From Flavobacteriales bacterium (GTDB taxonomy: Bacteria > Bacteroidota > Bacteroidia > Flavobacteriales_F > PHOS-HE28): a stretch of DNA of 62,268 nt. Positions within the stretch are counted from its first letter, which is position 1. Every line of letters begins with the position of its first letter. The notes beneath the pieces are model-generated. The model was given only the letters and a program-made list of their open reading frames with translations. It was not told the origin of the DNA and made no database searches. This document shows, piece by piece, positions 1 to 7,434 of this stretch. Where the stretch lies: positions 1-62,268 of the forward strand of contig JABWBQ010000010.1 in assembly GCA_013360395.1 (NCBI GenBank), given 5' to 3'. A program made the position numbers and the translations under genes.

Positions 1-80
1 TCGCGCGGACACATCGCGCACGCGGCGTTGCACTTGCTGGTCCACTCGACGTTGGCGGCGATGCGGTAGGGAATCTTCAT
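1..80 (-). CDS. radical SAM protein, N-terminal fragment (cut by window edge)
   Basis: Only the first 26 codons are present, reading from an ATG at 80 toward base 1. They include CNAACAMC, the CxxxCxxC triad that binds the 4Fe-4S cluster of radical SAM enzymes. The cluster sits very near the N-terminus, as in SPASM/twitch-type radical SAM proteins. The ATG overlaps the stop of the PPOX gene (ATGA, 77-80), so the two are translationally coupled. The substrate cannot be judged from this fragment. This gene lies left of the suspected chimeric junction at 875-892 and may not belong to the same genome as the rest. Confidence 0.75.
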   Translation of the reverse strand, partial: MKIPYRIAANVEWTSKCNAACAMCPR

Positions 81-595
81 GCGGCCCCCCGCGCGTCGGC
101 AGTGCAGGGGTGCAGAGTGGGGACGTGGCGGGCGCAGTTGGGCACGACCTGCTCCACGTCCACCACCACGGCGCGGTCCTGCCCGGGGAAGAGCCTGGCC
201 GCTGCCTCGCCCTCGAGCAGCGTCGCCCGGCCATTGACGCGCAGGCGGGCGCCGTCGCCGAAGTCGATGAACAGGCAGCCGACCTGCGGGTTCCGCTGCA
301 GGTTGCCCAGGCTCATGAACGCGCCGTTGCCGTCGAAATCCGGAAATGCAAAGCGGCGCGCATCGAGGATGCGCACCAGGCCGGGGCCGCCCCCCTTGAA
401 GGAACAGTCGCAACGCCCCGTCGCATCGCTGGTGGCGAGAAAGAAGAACGGGGCCGCCGCGATCCGGGGCTGCACCCAGTCCGGGAGGTGATCCCACAGC
501 AGCCGCTCCCGGCGTGCCGCATCCCATAGCGATGCGGTGCCCCAGCGCTGCTGCAGGGCGCGCTCGCCGGCATGGAAATCCTTGTTCGATGACAT
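77..595 (-). CDS. pyridoxamine 5'-phosphate oxidase (PPOX) family protein
   Basis: A 172-residue protein with the split-barrel flavin-binding signature of PPOX-like proteins: FFFLATSDATGRCDCSFKGG near residues 50-69, then GAFMSLGNLQRNPQVGCLFIDF and a following beta-strand region. Family members bind FMN, F420 or heme; many are small uncharacterised oxidoreductases, so pyridoxamine phosphate oxidation itself should not be assumed. It ends in a 4-base ATGA overlap with the radical SAM gene. A CTTAAG direct repeat lies about 110 bases upstream. The gene is in the left segment that looks foreign to this Bacteroidota genome. Confidence 0.75.
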   Translation of the reverse strand: MSSNKDFHAGERALQQRWGTASLWDAARRERLLWDHLPDWVQPRIAAAPFFFLATSDATGRCDCSFKGGGPGLVRILDARRFAFPDFDGNGAFMSLGNLQRNPQVGCLFIDFGDGARLRVNGRATLLEGEAAARLFPGQDRAVVVDVEQVVPNCARHVPTLHPCTADARGAA

Positions 596-706
596 CTTCC
601 CGTCCCCGCTCCCAGGTCACGCCGAGCGCTCGACGACGGCCGCAGGGCCGCCGCGCACCCGACGAGCGCCCCTACGAGGAGCGCAGGTTCACGGTAAGAA
701 AGCTGT

Positions 707-723
707 CTTAAGCGACGCTTAAG
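707..723 (-). promoter_or_regulatory. CTTAAG-N5-CTTAAG response-regulator-like box
   Basis: The sequence CTTAAGCGACGCTTAAG is a direct repeat of CTTAAG with an 11-base period, and also a perfect palindrome around base 715. PmrA/BasR/QseB-type OmpR-family regulators bind CTTAA half-sites one helical turn apart. The box overlaps the stop of the histidine kinase fragment and lies upstream of the PPOX gene on the minus strand. Function is inferred from pattern only. Confidence 0.4.
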
Positions 724-892
724 GGCGGGCCGATCCCCCGGACGTCGAGCACGGCCGCACCGGCCCCCCATCGCCCTGGGTCCGGCGCGGCAAGGCGGCG
801 TCCCGCGGCAGCACCACCCGCACCTCCAGCCCGCCGAGCGCACAGCCGTCGAGCGCGATGGTGCCGCCATGCAGTTCGACGATGCGCGCGAC
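719..892 (-). pseudogene. sensor histidine kinase, C-terminal fragment only
   Basis: The minus strand from 892 to the stop at 719 encodes 57 residues starting VARIVELHGG and continuing to GLEVRVVLPR. This is the last part of a histidine kinase ATPase domain: the helix after the G2 box, then the final strands. Upstream of 892 the same frame no longer resembles a kinase, because that DNA is the plus-strand ketosynthase. The kinase therefore loses its sensor, dimerisation and most of its ATPase region exactly where the ketosynthase fragment begins. It is either a true rearrangement remnant or an assembly misjoin. Confidence 0.6.
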
Positions 893-1426
893 GGCATCTC
901 CCTGGGCGAAGCCGCCGCCTCGGTGGTGGTGACGCGCGACGCCAGCCTCTTCCGCCACGGGCCCATCGCCACCTACCTGGGCGGTGCCATGGGCAACGAC
1001 GCCAACCACATCTCGGGCCCCTCGCGCACCGGGGAGGGCCTGGTGCGCGCCGTGGAGGCCGCCCTGCGCGAGGCCGCATTGGCCCCGCAGGCGGTGACGC
1101 ACGTCAACGCCCATGGCACCGGCAGCGTGTACAACGACGGCATGGAGCACATCGCCTTCACGCGCCTGGGCCTGGGGCACGCCCCCGTGAACTCGTACAA
1201 GGGCTACTTCGGCCACACGCTCGGCGCGGCCGGCCTGCTGGAGTCGCTGGTGGCGGTGCATGCCTTGCGCCAGGGCCTGATGCTGCGCAGCCTCGGCGCC
1301 ACCGGTTCGGCGACCCTTCCGGGCATCGATGTGCTCCACGAGCACCGCCCCACGACAGGGCGCATCCTGCTGAAGACCTCCTCGGGCTTCGGCGGTTGCA
1401 ACGCCGCCATCCTGCTGCACGCATGA
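875..1426 (+). pseudogene. beta-ketoacyl-ACP synthase, 5'-truncated (C-terminal half)
   Basis: The reading frame carries FDDARDGISLGEAA, NAHGTGS and KGYFGHTLGAAG, the C-terminal half of a KAS I/II enzyme with both catalytic histidines, plus the closing glycine-rich SSGFGGCNAA. The N-terminal half with the active-site Cys is missing: homologues read RPFDxARDG, but the bases before 875 belong to the kinase on the other strand. The in-frame ATG at 869 is therefore not a credible start. It ends with ATGA overlap into the next gene, so it was part of the polyene-type cluster. It would extend chains on the cluster's ACP if intact. Confidence 0.75.
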
Positions 1427-2007
1427 AGCCCATCGCCCACGCCCGTCTCGCGCCCGGGGCCTTCACCCTGGACGGCACGCCCCTGGCCACGCCCGGCGGC
1501 ACGCCCGAAGAGGCCTTGCGCACCTGTTACCAGGCCCTGGCGATGGACTATCCCAAGTTCCACAAGATGGACCTGGCGGCCAAGCTCACCGTATTGGTGG
1601 CCGAGCCCGTGGTGCGTGTGGCCCGGGAGCGCGGTGCGGACCTGACCGAGGCCACCGGCGTGCTGGCCCTGGGTGCCAGCGGATGCCTGGGCACGGACGT
1701 GGAGCACTGGCGGGTGCGACAGGCCACCGGGCTGGCCAGCCCCGCCGTGTTCGTGTACACCCTGCCCAACATCGGCGTGGGCGAGCTCACCATCCGCCAC
1801 GGCATGCACGGCCCCTCGCTGTGCCTGATGACCGAAGCCCCCGACGCGCCCGAAGCCCTGATGGCCGCCCGTCTTCTGCGCCGCGACCCCCGGGTGCGGT
1901 GGCTGGTCTGCCTGTGGTCCGATATCTTCGCCGACCGCTTCGAAGCCCAGGCCGTGGTCTTCGGCCCGGACGACCACCCGACGGCACTATTCCCCAGCAC
2001 TCCCTGA
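1423..2007 (+). CDS. beta-ketoacyl synthase-like half protein, no catalytic Cys
   Basis: A 194-residue protein that resembles only the N-terminal thiolase-fold half of ketosynthases. VFVYTLPNIGVGELTIRHG (roughly residues 110-128) corresponds to the region before the nucleophile elbow, where the Cys position reads SLCLMTE instead of TACSS. Similar short proteins accompany flexirubin and aryl-polyene clusters. The ATG at 1423 overlaps the previous stop and fits better than the upstream TTG at 1396. It may dimerise with a full ketosynthase or act as a non-catalytic partner; this is inferred from context. It is followed by the ACP gene after two bases. Confidence 0.6.
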   Translation: MKPIAHARLAPGAFTLDGTPLATPGGTPEEALRTCYQALAMDYPKFHKMDLAAKLTVLVAEPVVRVARERGADLTEATGVLALGASGCLGTDVEHWRVRQATGLASPAVFVYTLPNIGVGELTIRHGMHGPSLCLMTEAPDAPEALMAARLLRRDPRVRWLVCLWSDIFADRFEAQAVVFGPDDHPTALFPSTP

Positions 2008-2009
2008 CC

Positions 2010-2270
2010 ATGGACGCACAGGCCCTCAAGCAGCAGCTCAAAGCCCAGATCATCGAACAGCTCAACCTCGAGGAGGTGAAGGTGGAGGACATCGGCGACG
2101 ACCAGGCGCTGTTCGGCGAAGGCCTCGGATTGGATTCCATCGACGCGCTGGAGCTGATCGTGCTGCTGGAGCGCCACTACGGCATCAAGATCACCGACCC
2201 CAAACAGGGGCAGGCCGTCTTCCGCTCGGTGAACACCATGGCGGAGTTCATCCAGAGCCACGGCAAGTGA
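2010..2270 (+). CDS. acyl carrier protein
   Basis: An 86-residue acidic protein with the classic GLDSIDALEL motif; Ser43 is the phosphopantetheine attachment site. Length and helix pattern are normal for a discrete type II ACP. It carries the growing polyene or fatty chain between the ketosynthase, chain-length factor and dehydratase encoded around it. Its last codons overlap the GTG start of the following ketosynthase (GTGA), indicating tight co-translation. This is the cluster ACP rather than the primary-metabolism AcpP, judged by its neighbours. Confidence 0.93.
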   Translation: MDAQALKQQLKAQIIEQLNLEEVKVEDIGDDQALFGEGLGLDSIDALELIVLLERHYGIKITDPKQGQAVFRSVNTMAEFIQSHGK

Positions 2271-3454
2271 AGCCCACGCCGGTCGCCATCACGGGGATCG
2301 GCGCGATCTCCGCACTGGGGACCGGCATTGCGGCCCAGCTTGAAGGCCTGCGCGAAGGCCGGTCGGGCATCGGCCGCCTCGCCCATCTCCCGCTACCCTT
2401 CCCTGAGCTCTGGTTCGGGGAGGTGAAAGCGTCCAACGCCGACCTGGCCACCCTGGCCGGCGTGGAGGCCGAACCCTCGCGCACCGTCCTGCTCGGGCTC
2501 ATCGCGGCCCGCGAGGCACTGCAGGATGCCGGCCTCGGCGTCGGCGCGGACATCGACCTGCTGAGCGCGAGCACCGTGGGGGGCATGGACCGCAGCGAAG
2601 CCTTCGCCACGCGCTGGATGGCCGGTGGCCTGGACGGCATCGACCGGGCCATGGGCCATGCGGTGGGCCACCATGCGCACCTGCTGGCCCGGCATCTGGG
2701 GCTGCGCGGTCGGGTCACCACCCTCAGCACCGCCTGCTCCAGCAGTGCCAATGCGTTGATGCTCGGGGCCTGGCTCCTCCGCTCGGGCCGTGCCGAGGTG
2801 GTGCTCGCCGGAGGCGCCGATGCGCTGTGCCGCTTCACCACCGAGGGTTTCCGGGCGTTGAGCGCGATGGACCCCGCCCCCTGCCGTCCCTTCAGCGCCG
2901 ACCGCGGCGGCATGAACCTCGGCGAGGGTGCGGCCTACCTCGTGCTGGAGCGCGCCGACCATGCCCTGGCGCGGGGCCGCACCCCGCTGGCCTTTCTCGC
3001 CGGTGCGGCCAACACGAACGATGCGCATCACCAGACGGCCACTTCGCCCGAGGGTGACGGGCCGTTCCGGGCCATGCAGGAAGCGTTGGCCGAGGCGGGC
3101 CGGACGCCTGACCAGGTGGACCTGATCAACGCGCACGGCACGGGCACCGACAACAACGACAGCACCGAGCAGCTGGCCATGGAAAGGCTCTTCGCCACGG
3201 TGCCGCCCTTCGCCAGCACCAAGAGCGCCACCGGGCACACGCTGGCGGCCGCAGGTGCGCTGGAGGCGGTGTTCAGCGTGCTCTGCATCCGGCACGGGCT
3301 GATCCCGGCCAACCTGCGCTCCGGTACGCCGATCGAAGGCATGCGCAGCGCGCCCGACCGCGTGCCACGCCGGGCCACCGTGCGCACCGTGCTCAGCACC
3401 TCCTTCGGCTTCGGCGGCAACGACAGCGCCCTGGTCCTCACCGCAACACCATGA
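2267..3454 (+). CDS. beta-ketoacyl-ACP synthase II-type
   Basis: A 395-residue type II ketosynthase with a complete catalytic set: Cys157 in STACSSS, His291 in NAHGTGT and His325 in SATGHT, plus the closing SFGFGGNDS. It condenses malonyl-ACP with the ACP-bound chain. It starts at GTG 2267, overlapping the ACP stop, and overlaps the chain-length factor by ATGA at its end. That immediate pairing with a Gln-for-Cys partner matches KS-CLF heterodimers of polyene and aromatic pathways. Confidence 0.93.
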   Translation: MKPTPVAITGIGAISALGTGIAAQLEGLREGRSGIGRLAHLPLPFPELWFGEVKASNADLATLAGVEAEPSRTVLLGLIAAREALQDAGLGVGADIDLLSASTVGGMDRSEAFATRWMAGGLDGIDRAMGHAVGHHAHLLARHLGLRGRVTTLSTACSSSANALMLGAWLLRSGRAEVVLAGGADALCRFTTEGFRALSAMDPAPCRPFSADRGGMNLGEGAAYLVLERADHALARGRTPLAFLAGAANTNDAHHQTATSPEGDGPFRAMQEALAEAGRTPDQVDLINAHGTGTDNNDSTEQLAMERLFATVPPFASTKSATGHTLAAAGALEAVFSVLCIRHGLIPANLRSGTPIEGMRSAPDRVPRRATVRTVLSTSFGFGGNDSALVLTATP

Positions 3455-4269
3455 TCGTCCGCGCCGCCGCCCACTGCACGCTGCGTCCGGGATCCGGGCA
3501 GGAGGCCGTGGTGCCGGGCATGGACCTGCTTCCCAAGCCGATGGCGCGCCGCATGATCGCCCCGGTGCGCCGGGCCATGGCCTGTGCGCTGGCGGCGCTC
3601 GCCGAGGCCGGCGTGGACCGCCCGGACGGCATCTACTACGGCACCGGCCTGGGCTGCCTGGCGGACACGCAGGAATTCCTGTTGGAGATCGAACGCAACG
3701 CCGGGTCGCTGCTGGCCCCCACCAGCTTCATGCGCAGCACGCACAACACCGTCGCCGGGCTGCTCGCGCTGGCCCTCAAGGCGCAGGGGCCCAACCTCAC
3801 CTTCAGCCAGGGCTTCGTGAGCTTCCACGCGGCCCTCCTCGCCGCGGTGATGCACCTGGAACGGCGGCCCGACGACCGCGTGCTCGTGGGTGCCAGCGAC
3901 GAGCACCTGCCCCTGCTGGATCATCTGTTCGCGCAGCTCGGCGGCCCGGCGCGCTTCGGCCCCGCGGTGCGGCCCGCGGAAGGCGCCGCCTTCCTTGTGC
4001 TCGGCGGTGCCGAAGGACCGGTGCTGGGACGTGTGGTGGACGTGCGGACCGGCCCCGCCGACCGGGTGGTGGCCGACGCTGGCACCGCGGTGTGGAAAGG
4101 CCCGCTCGTCGAGGCGGCGGCACAGGGCACCCCTTACGCGGACCGCACCGGGCTGCACCACAGCGCACCGGCGGTGGCCATGGCCCTGGCGCTGGCCGAT
4201 GCCGTACCCGCCGTGCAAGTGCTGGACCGCGAAGGGGACCAGCACGGGCTGATCCACCTCGCACGATGA
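3451..4269 (+). CDS. beta-ketoacyl synthase chain-length factor
   Basis: A 272-residue ketosynthase-like protein of the flexirubin/aryl-polyene CLF family. The active-site elbow reads TFSQGFVSF with Gln120 at the position of the nucleophilic Cys, the hallmark of CLF subunits, which decarboxylate and gate chain length rather than condense. THNTVAG and SDEHLPLLDHL are also visible. It is shorter than full ketosynthases (about 400 residues), as usual for this subfamily. It overlaps both neighbours by four bases and likely heterodimerises with the preceding ketosynthase. Confidence 0.85.
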   Translation: MIVRAAAHCTLRPGSGQEAVVPGMDLLPKPMARRMIAPVRRAMACALAALAEAGVDRPDGIYYGTGLGCLADTQEFLLEIERNAGSLLAPTSFMRSTHNTVAGLLALALKAQGPNLTFSQGFVSFHAALLAAVMHLERRPDDRVLVGASDEHLPLLDHLFAQLGGPARFGPAVRPAEGAAFLVLGGAEGPVLGRVVDVRTGPADRVVADAGTAVWKGPLVEAAAQGTPYADRTGLHHSAPAVAMALALADAVPAVQVLDREGDQHGLIHLAR

Positions 4270-5024
4270 GCCTGCACCACAAACTGCTGCGCGTACTGCT
4301 GCCCGTGCACGCCCTGCTGCTGACGTATGCCTGGTGGGGCTCCGGGCCGTGGTGGCCCTTCATCATGCTGCTCGCGATGCACCTGCTGCTGATCGGCTGG
4401 GGCTCGATGGACCACGCGCTGGGCCTCTTCCTGCACGCACATCGCACCGGGCGGCCCGGCACGCTGGCGCTCACCTACGACGACGGTCCGCACCCGGTGC
4501 ACACGCCAGCCCTGCTGGACCTGCTGAAGGCCGAAGGGGTGCAGGCCGCCTTCTTCTGCATCGGCCGCCGGGTGGAACAGCGGCCCGACCTGGTGAAGCG
4601 CATGGTGGACGAGGGACACCTGGTGGGCTGCCACAGCATGGACCATCCTGTCGCCTGGGGGTTCCTGGGGAAGGAACGCGCCGTGGAACAGATCTTGCGC
4701 GGCGTGGATGCCATCGAACGCGCCAGCGGCATGCGCACCTCCTGGTTCCGACCGCCCTTCGGGGTCACTTCGCCCAACGTGGCCGCGGCCGTGCGCCGTA
4801 CGGGCATGCGGGTGATCGGCTGGGACGTGCGCCCGTTCGACACCACCTTCCGCACCACGGAGAAAAGGCTCTCGTGGATCTTCGGTGAGCGGCCCAAGGG
4901 CACCGTGGTGGTGCTGCACGACACGGTGGGCCCGGTGGTGGACACCACCCGTGCCATCATCGACCGCTGCCGTGCCGCCGGCATCCCGCTGCTCCGTGTG
5001 GACCGGTCCCTTGGCCTCGCCTGA
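4266..5024 (+). CDS. polysaccharide deacetylase (NodB-fold) family membrane protein
   Basis: A 252-residue protein with two N-terminal hydrophobic segments (about residues 6-22 and 28-46) followed by a NodB domain. Motif 1 is TYDDGPH (catalytic and metal Asp72/Asp73), motif 2 is HSMDHP (metal ligands His123 and His127), and motif 3 is RPPFG. All metal-binding residues are kept, so it should be an active carbohydrate-esterase-4-type hydrolase facing the periplasm. Members of this family occur inside flexirubin-type clusters, where the substrate is not settled. The start is chosen at the ATGA overlap with the chain-length factor. Confidence 0.85.
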   Translation: MSLHHKLLRVLLPVHALLLTYAWWGSGPWWPFIMLLAMHLLLIGWGSMDHALGLFLHAHRTGRPGTLALTYDDGPHPVHTPALLDLLKAEGVQAAFFCIGRRVEQRPDLVKRMVDEGHLVGCHSMDHPVAWGFLGKERAVEQILRGVDAIERASGMRTSWFRPPFGVTSPNVAAAVRRTGMRVIGWDVRPFDTTFRTTEKRLSWIFGERPKGTVVVLHDTVGPVVDTTRAIIDRCRAAGIPLLRVDRSLGLA

Positions 5025-5031
5025 CAAGCCC

Positions 5032-5652
5032 ATGCGCGCCCTTCTCACCGCCCTCCTCGTGCTGCTGAGCCCGCTGCTGCGCGCACAGCTCACCCCCATC
5101 GGGAACGATCACGCCGAGGTGAAAGGGCTGCTGGCGGCCACGCGGGCACTGCGCACGGTGCAGGCGCGCTTCGTGCAGGAGAAGCACCTGCGTGCCCTGA
5201 AGGAGCCGGTGAGCGAGCCCGGTCGGTTCGTGTACGAGCGGCCCGACCGCTTCCGCTGGAGCGTGGACGGTGCGGCACCGCTCACCATCCTCACCGCTGG
5301 AAGCGCGGTGCGCGTGAAGGAGAACGGTGCGGAGAAACGCCTCGGTGCCGCCGAGCAGCGCATGTACGCCTCCATCAACGCGCTGGTGCTGGACCTGGTG
5401 AGCGGGCGCCTGCTGGAGAGCCCGGAGATGAAACCGCGCTACGAACTGGGCGCCGACGTGCTGGTGGCCCACCTCACCCCCACCGGGACCATGGCGCGCC
5501 GTGTGCAACGCATGACGCTGCACTTCGACCGGGCCAGCCACCAGCTGCGCACCATGGAGACCGTGGAGCTCGACGGGGACCGCACCGTGGTGCGATACAG
5601 CGAGGTGCTCGTGGACAAGCCCGTTCCGTCCGGGGCCTTCACCGATCTTTGA
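5032..5652 (+). CDS. LolA-like outer membrane lipoprotein carrier protein
   Basis: A 206-residue protein with an N-terminal signal peptide (MRALLTALLVLLSPLLRA) and a LolA-type barrel pattern: repeated strands with FVQEKHLRALKEPVSEPGRF and YERPDRFRWSVDG. LolA proteins move lipidated cargo across the periplasm. Paralogues embedded in aryl-polyene/flexirubin clusters are thought to carry the polyene lipid to the outer membrane. The ATG at 5032 gives the signal peptide directly and lies seven bases after the deacetylase stop, so it is preferred over longer in-frame extensions. Confidence 0.82.
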   Translation: MRALLTALLVLLSPLLRAQLTPIGNDHAEVKGLLAATRALRTVQARFVQEKHLRALKEPVSEPGRFVYERPDRFRWSVDGAAPLTILTAGSAVRVKENGAEKRLGAAEQRMYASINALVLDLVSGRLLESPEMKPRYELGADVLVAHLTPTGTMARRVQRMTLHFDRASHQLRTMETVELDGDRTVVRYSEVLVDKPVPSGAFTDL

Positions 5653-5656
5653 CGCC

Positions 5657-6043
5657 ATGGACGCCGTTTGTCGCAGCCTCTTCCACGTGGAGACCTTCGC
5701 CCCCTTGGTCGAAGGTCGCGGATGGCAGGCCCGCGCGGTGATGAACGAGCAGCACCCGATCCTCCAGGGCCACTTCCCGGGCCGGCCGGTGATGCCCGGT
5801 GTGGCGATGGTGCAGCTGGCCGGCGCCTTGCTGAGCCGCGGGCTGGGGCGGCCGGTGCATCTGCGCAGCAGCCGCGTCATCAAGTTCCTCTCGCCGTTGG
5901 AACCATCCACGGGCACGGTGCTCGACCTCACGCTTCGTGTCTCCGGCGAGGAAGGCGACAGCGTGACGTGTGACGTCAGCGGAAGCTGTGGCGACCGCGC
6001 GGTCTTCAGCATCAAGGGCGGCTTCGGGCCCCTGCCGGCATGA
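5657..6043 (+). CDS. FabZ-like hotdog dehydratase with Glu-to-Gln change
   Basis: A 128-residue hotdog-fold protein carrying GHFPGRPVMPGV, the signature of 3-hydroxyacyl-ACP dehydratases. The catalytic His is His39. Fourteen residues later, where FabZ has its catalytic Glu, this protein has Gln53. It sits four bases after LolA and overlaps the glycosyltransferase by ATGA. In this context it should dehydrate 3-hydroxyacyl-ACP during polyene synthesis, but the Glu change may lower or alter activity, or the protein may be an acyl-binding partner. Confidence 0.82.
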   Translation: MDAVCRSLFHVETFAPLVEGRGWQARAVMNEQHPILQGHFPGRPVMPGVAMVQLAGALLSRGLGRPVHLRSSRVIKFLSPLEPSTGTVLDLTLRVSGEEGDSVTCDVSGSCGDRAVFSIKGGFGPLPA

Positions 6044-7179
6044 GCAGCACGCGCGCCTGCGTCCTGGTGCCCACGTACAACAACGCCGCCACCGTGGAAG
6101 GCGTGCTGCGTGCGGTGCAGGCCGTGGGCGAGCGCGACATCCTGGTGGTGAACGACGGCAGCACCGACGGCACGGCGGCGATCCTGGCGCGGATCGACGG
6201 CATCACGGTGCTCACCAACGACCGCAACCGCGGCAAGGGCTTCTCGCTGCGGCGCGGCTTCGAGGTGGCGCTGGCGCAGGGCTTCGCGTACGCCATCACC
6301 ATCGACAGCGACGGGCAGCACGCCCCGAGCGAGATCGCCAAGCTGCGCGCCGCCATCGCCGCCAACCCCGGCGCGATGATCATGGGCGCGCGCGACATGA
6401 GCGGCGCCGACGTGCCCGGCAAGAGCAGCTTCGGCAACCGTTTCAGCAACTTCTGGTTCCGGGTGGAGACGGGCTGGAAACTGAGCGACACGCAGACCGG
6501 CTTCCGCGCCTATCCGCTGGCGGCCACCTGTTCCTTCCGCGCATGGACCACGCGGTTCGAGTACGAGGTGGAGACCATCGTGCGGCTGGCCTGGCGCGAT
6601 GTGCCCTTCGTGCAGGTGCCCGTGAGCGTACGCTACGACTTCCCCGAGCGCGTGTCGCACTTCCGACCGGGCAAGGACTTCCTGCGCATCAGCCTGTTGA
6701 ACACCGTGCTGGTGACCCTGGCCTTCCTGTGGCACTGGCCGAAGCAACTGCTCACGGGCGGGCGGCTGTGGCGACGGCTGAAGGAGGAGGCGGTGCGTCC
6801 CGAGGAGAGCTCCTGGCACAAGGCGCTCAGCATCGGCTTCGGGCTCTTCATGGGCATCGTGCCCATCTGGGGCTTCCAGCTGGCGGTGGGCATCCCGCTG
6901 GCCTTCCTGCTGAAGCTGAACCGCGTGCTCTTCGTGGCGGCGGCCAACATCAGCATCCCGCCCATGATCCCCCTGATCGTGTACGCCAGCTACCGCATGG
7001 GCGCGCCCTTCGTGGGCGACGACCGGGTGCGCATTGAACGCTTCGCCGACCTCACGCTGGAGGCCATCCACTGGAACATGATGCAATACCTGCTGGGCGC
7101 CGTACTGCTGGCGGTGGCGGCCGGAGCGGTGGGCACGTTGGCGAGCTGGGCCGTGTTGCGGGCGGCGCGGGGGCGGTAG
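6040..7179 (+). CDS. glycosyltransferase family 2 fused to DUF2062
   Basis: A 379-residue two-part protein. Residues 1-220 are a GT-A glycosyltransferase: VPTYNN, VVNDGST, GKGFSLRRGF, and DSDGQH for nucleotide-sugar and metal binding. Residues about 240-375 form a DUF2062 membrane domain with several hydrophobic helices (GFGLFMGIVPIWGFQLAVG, VAAANISIPPMIPLIVY). This fusion is typical of flexirubin/aryl-polyene clusters of Bacteroidota. It is the last gene of the tightly packed run and probably modifies the lipid headgroup at the inner membrane. Confidence 0.88.
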   Translation: MSSTRACVLVPTYNNAATVEGVLRAVQAVGERDILVVNDGSTDGTAAILARIDGITVLTNDRNRGKGFSLRRGFEVALAQGFAYAITIDSDGQHAPSEIAKLRAAIAANPGAMIMGARDMSGADVPGKSSFGNRFSNFWFRVETGWKLSDTQTGFRAYPLAATCSFRAWTTRFEYEVETIVRLAWRDVPFVQVPVSVRYDFPERVSHFRPGKDFLRISLLNTVLVTLAFLWHWPKQLLTGGRLWRRLKEEAVRPEESSWHKALSIGFGLFMGIVPIWGFQLAVGIPLAFLLKLNRVLFVAAANISIPPMIPLIVYASYRMGAPFVGDDRVRIERFADLTLEAIHWNMMQYLLGAVLLAVAAGAVGTLASWAVLRAARGR

Positions 7180-7224
7180 CGGGAAGGCGCGGACAACCGC
7201 CGCCTTTACTTTGCACCGCGCCTA

Positions 7225-7387
7225 ATACCACTTCGCACTAAGGAGTAGGCCGATCTGCTCGGTCTTTTTCCACTTGACTTCTCCGTCGTGATCGTTCCGT
7301 AGCATCGGCTACGCAACGACCCCGTCGTATCGTCCAGTGAAAAAATCCCTTCGCACCTCTAGCCTACGCCTTAATGCGAAATGGTAT
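7225..7387. repeat. MITE-like dispersed repeat, family 1 (complete copy)
   Basis: A 163-base non-coding element bounded by near-perfect 19-base inverted repeats: ATACCACTTCGCACTAAGG on the left and the complement of ATACCATTTCGCATTAAGG on the right (two mismatches). Inside is a small hairpin, CGTAGCATCGGCTACG. A second copy begins at 62174 with the same order of blocks (ATACCA-TTCGCA, GATCTGCT, TTTTTCC, CGTAG...CTACG). No transposase is encoded here. It fills most of the gap between the glycosyltransferase and the GIY-YIG gene. Confidence 0.75.
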
Positions 7388-7434
7388 AACACCGCCCCGC
7401 GCAAGGCGCAGTGCTTTGCTTCGGCGAGGCGAGT

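Noticed and set aside
869-874. ATG at 869 as the true start of the ketosynthase.
   Set aside because: The protein would lack its whole N-terminal half with the active-site Cys, and the two codons before 875 are better explained as kinase sequence on the other strand.
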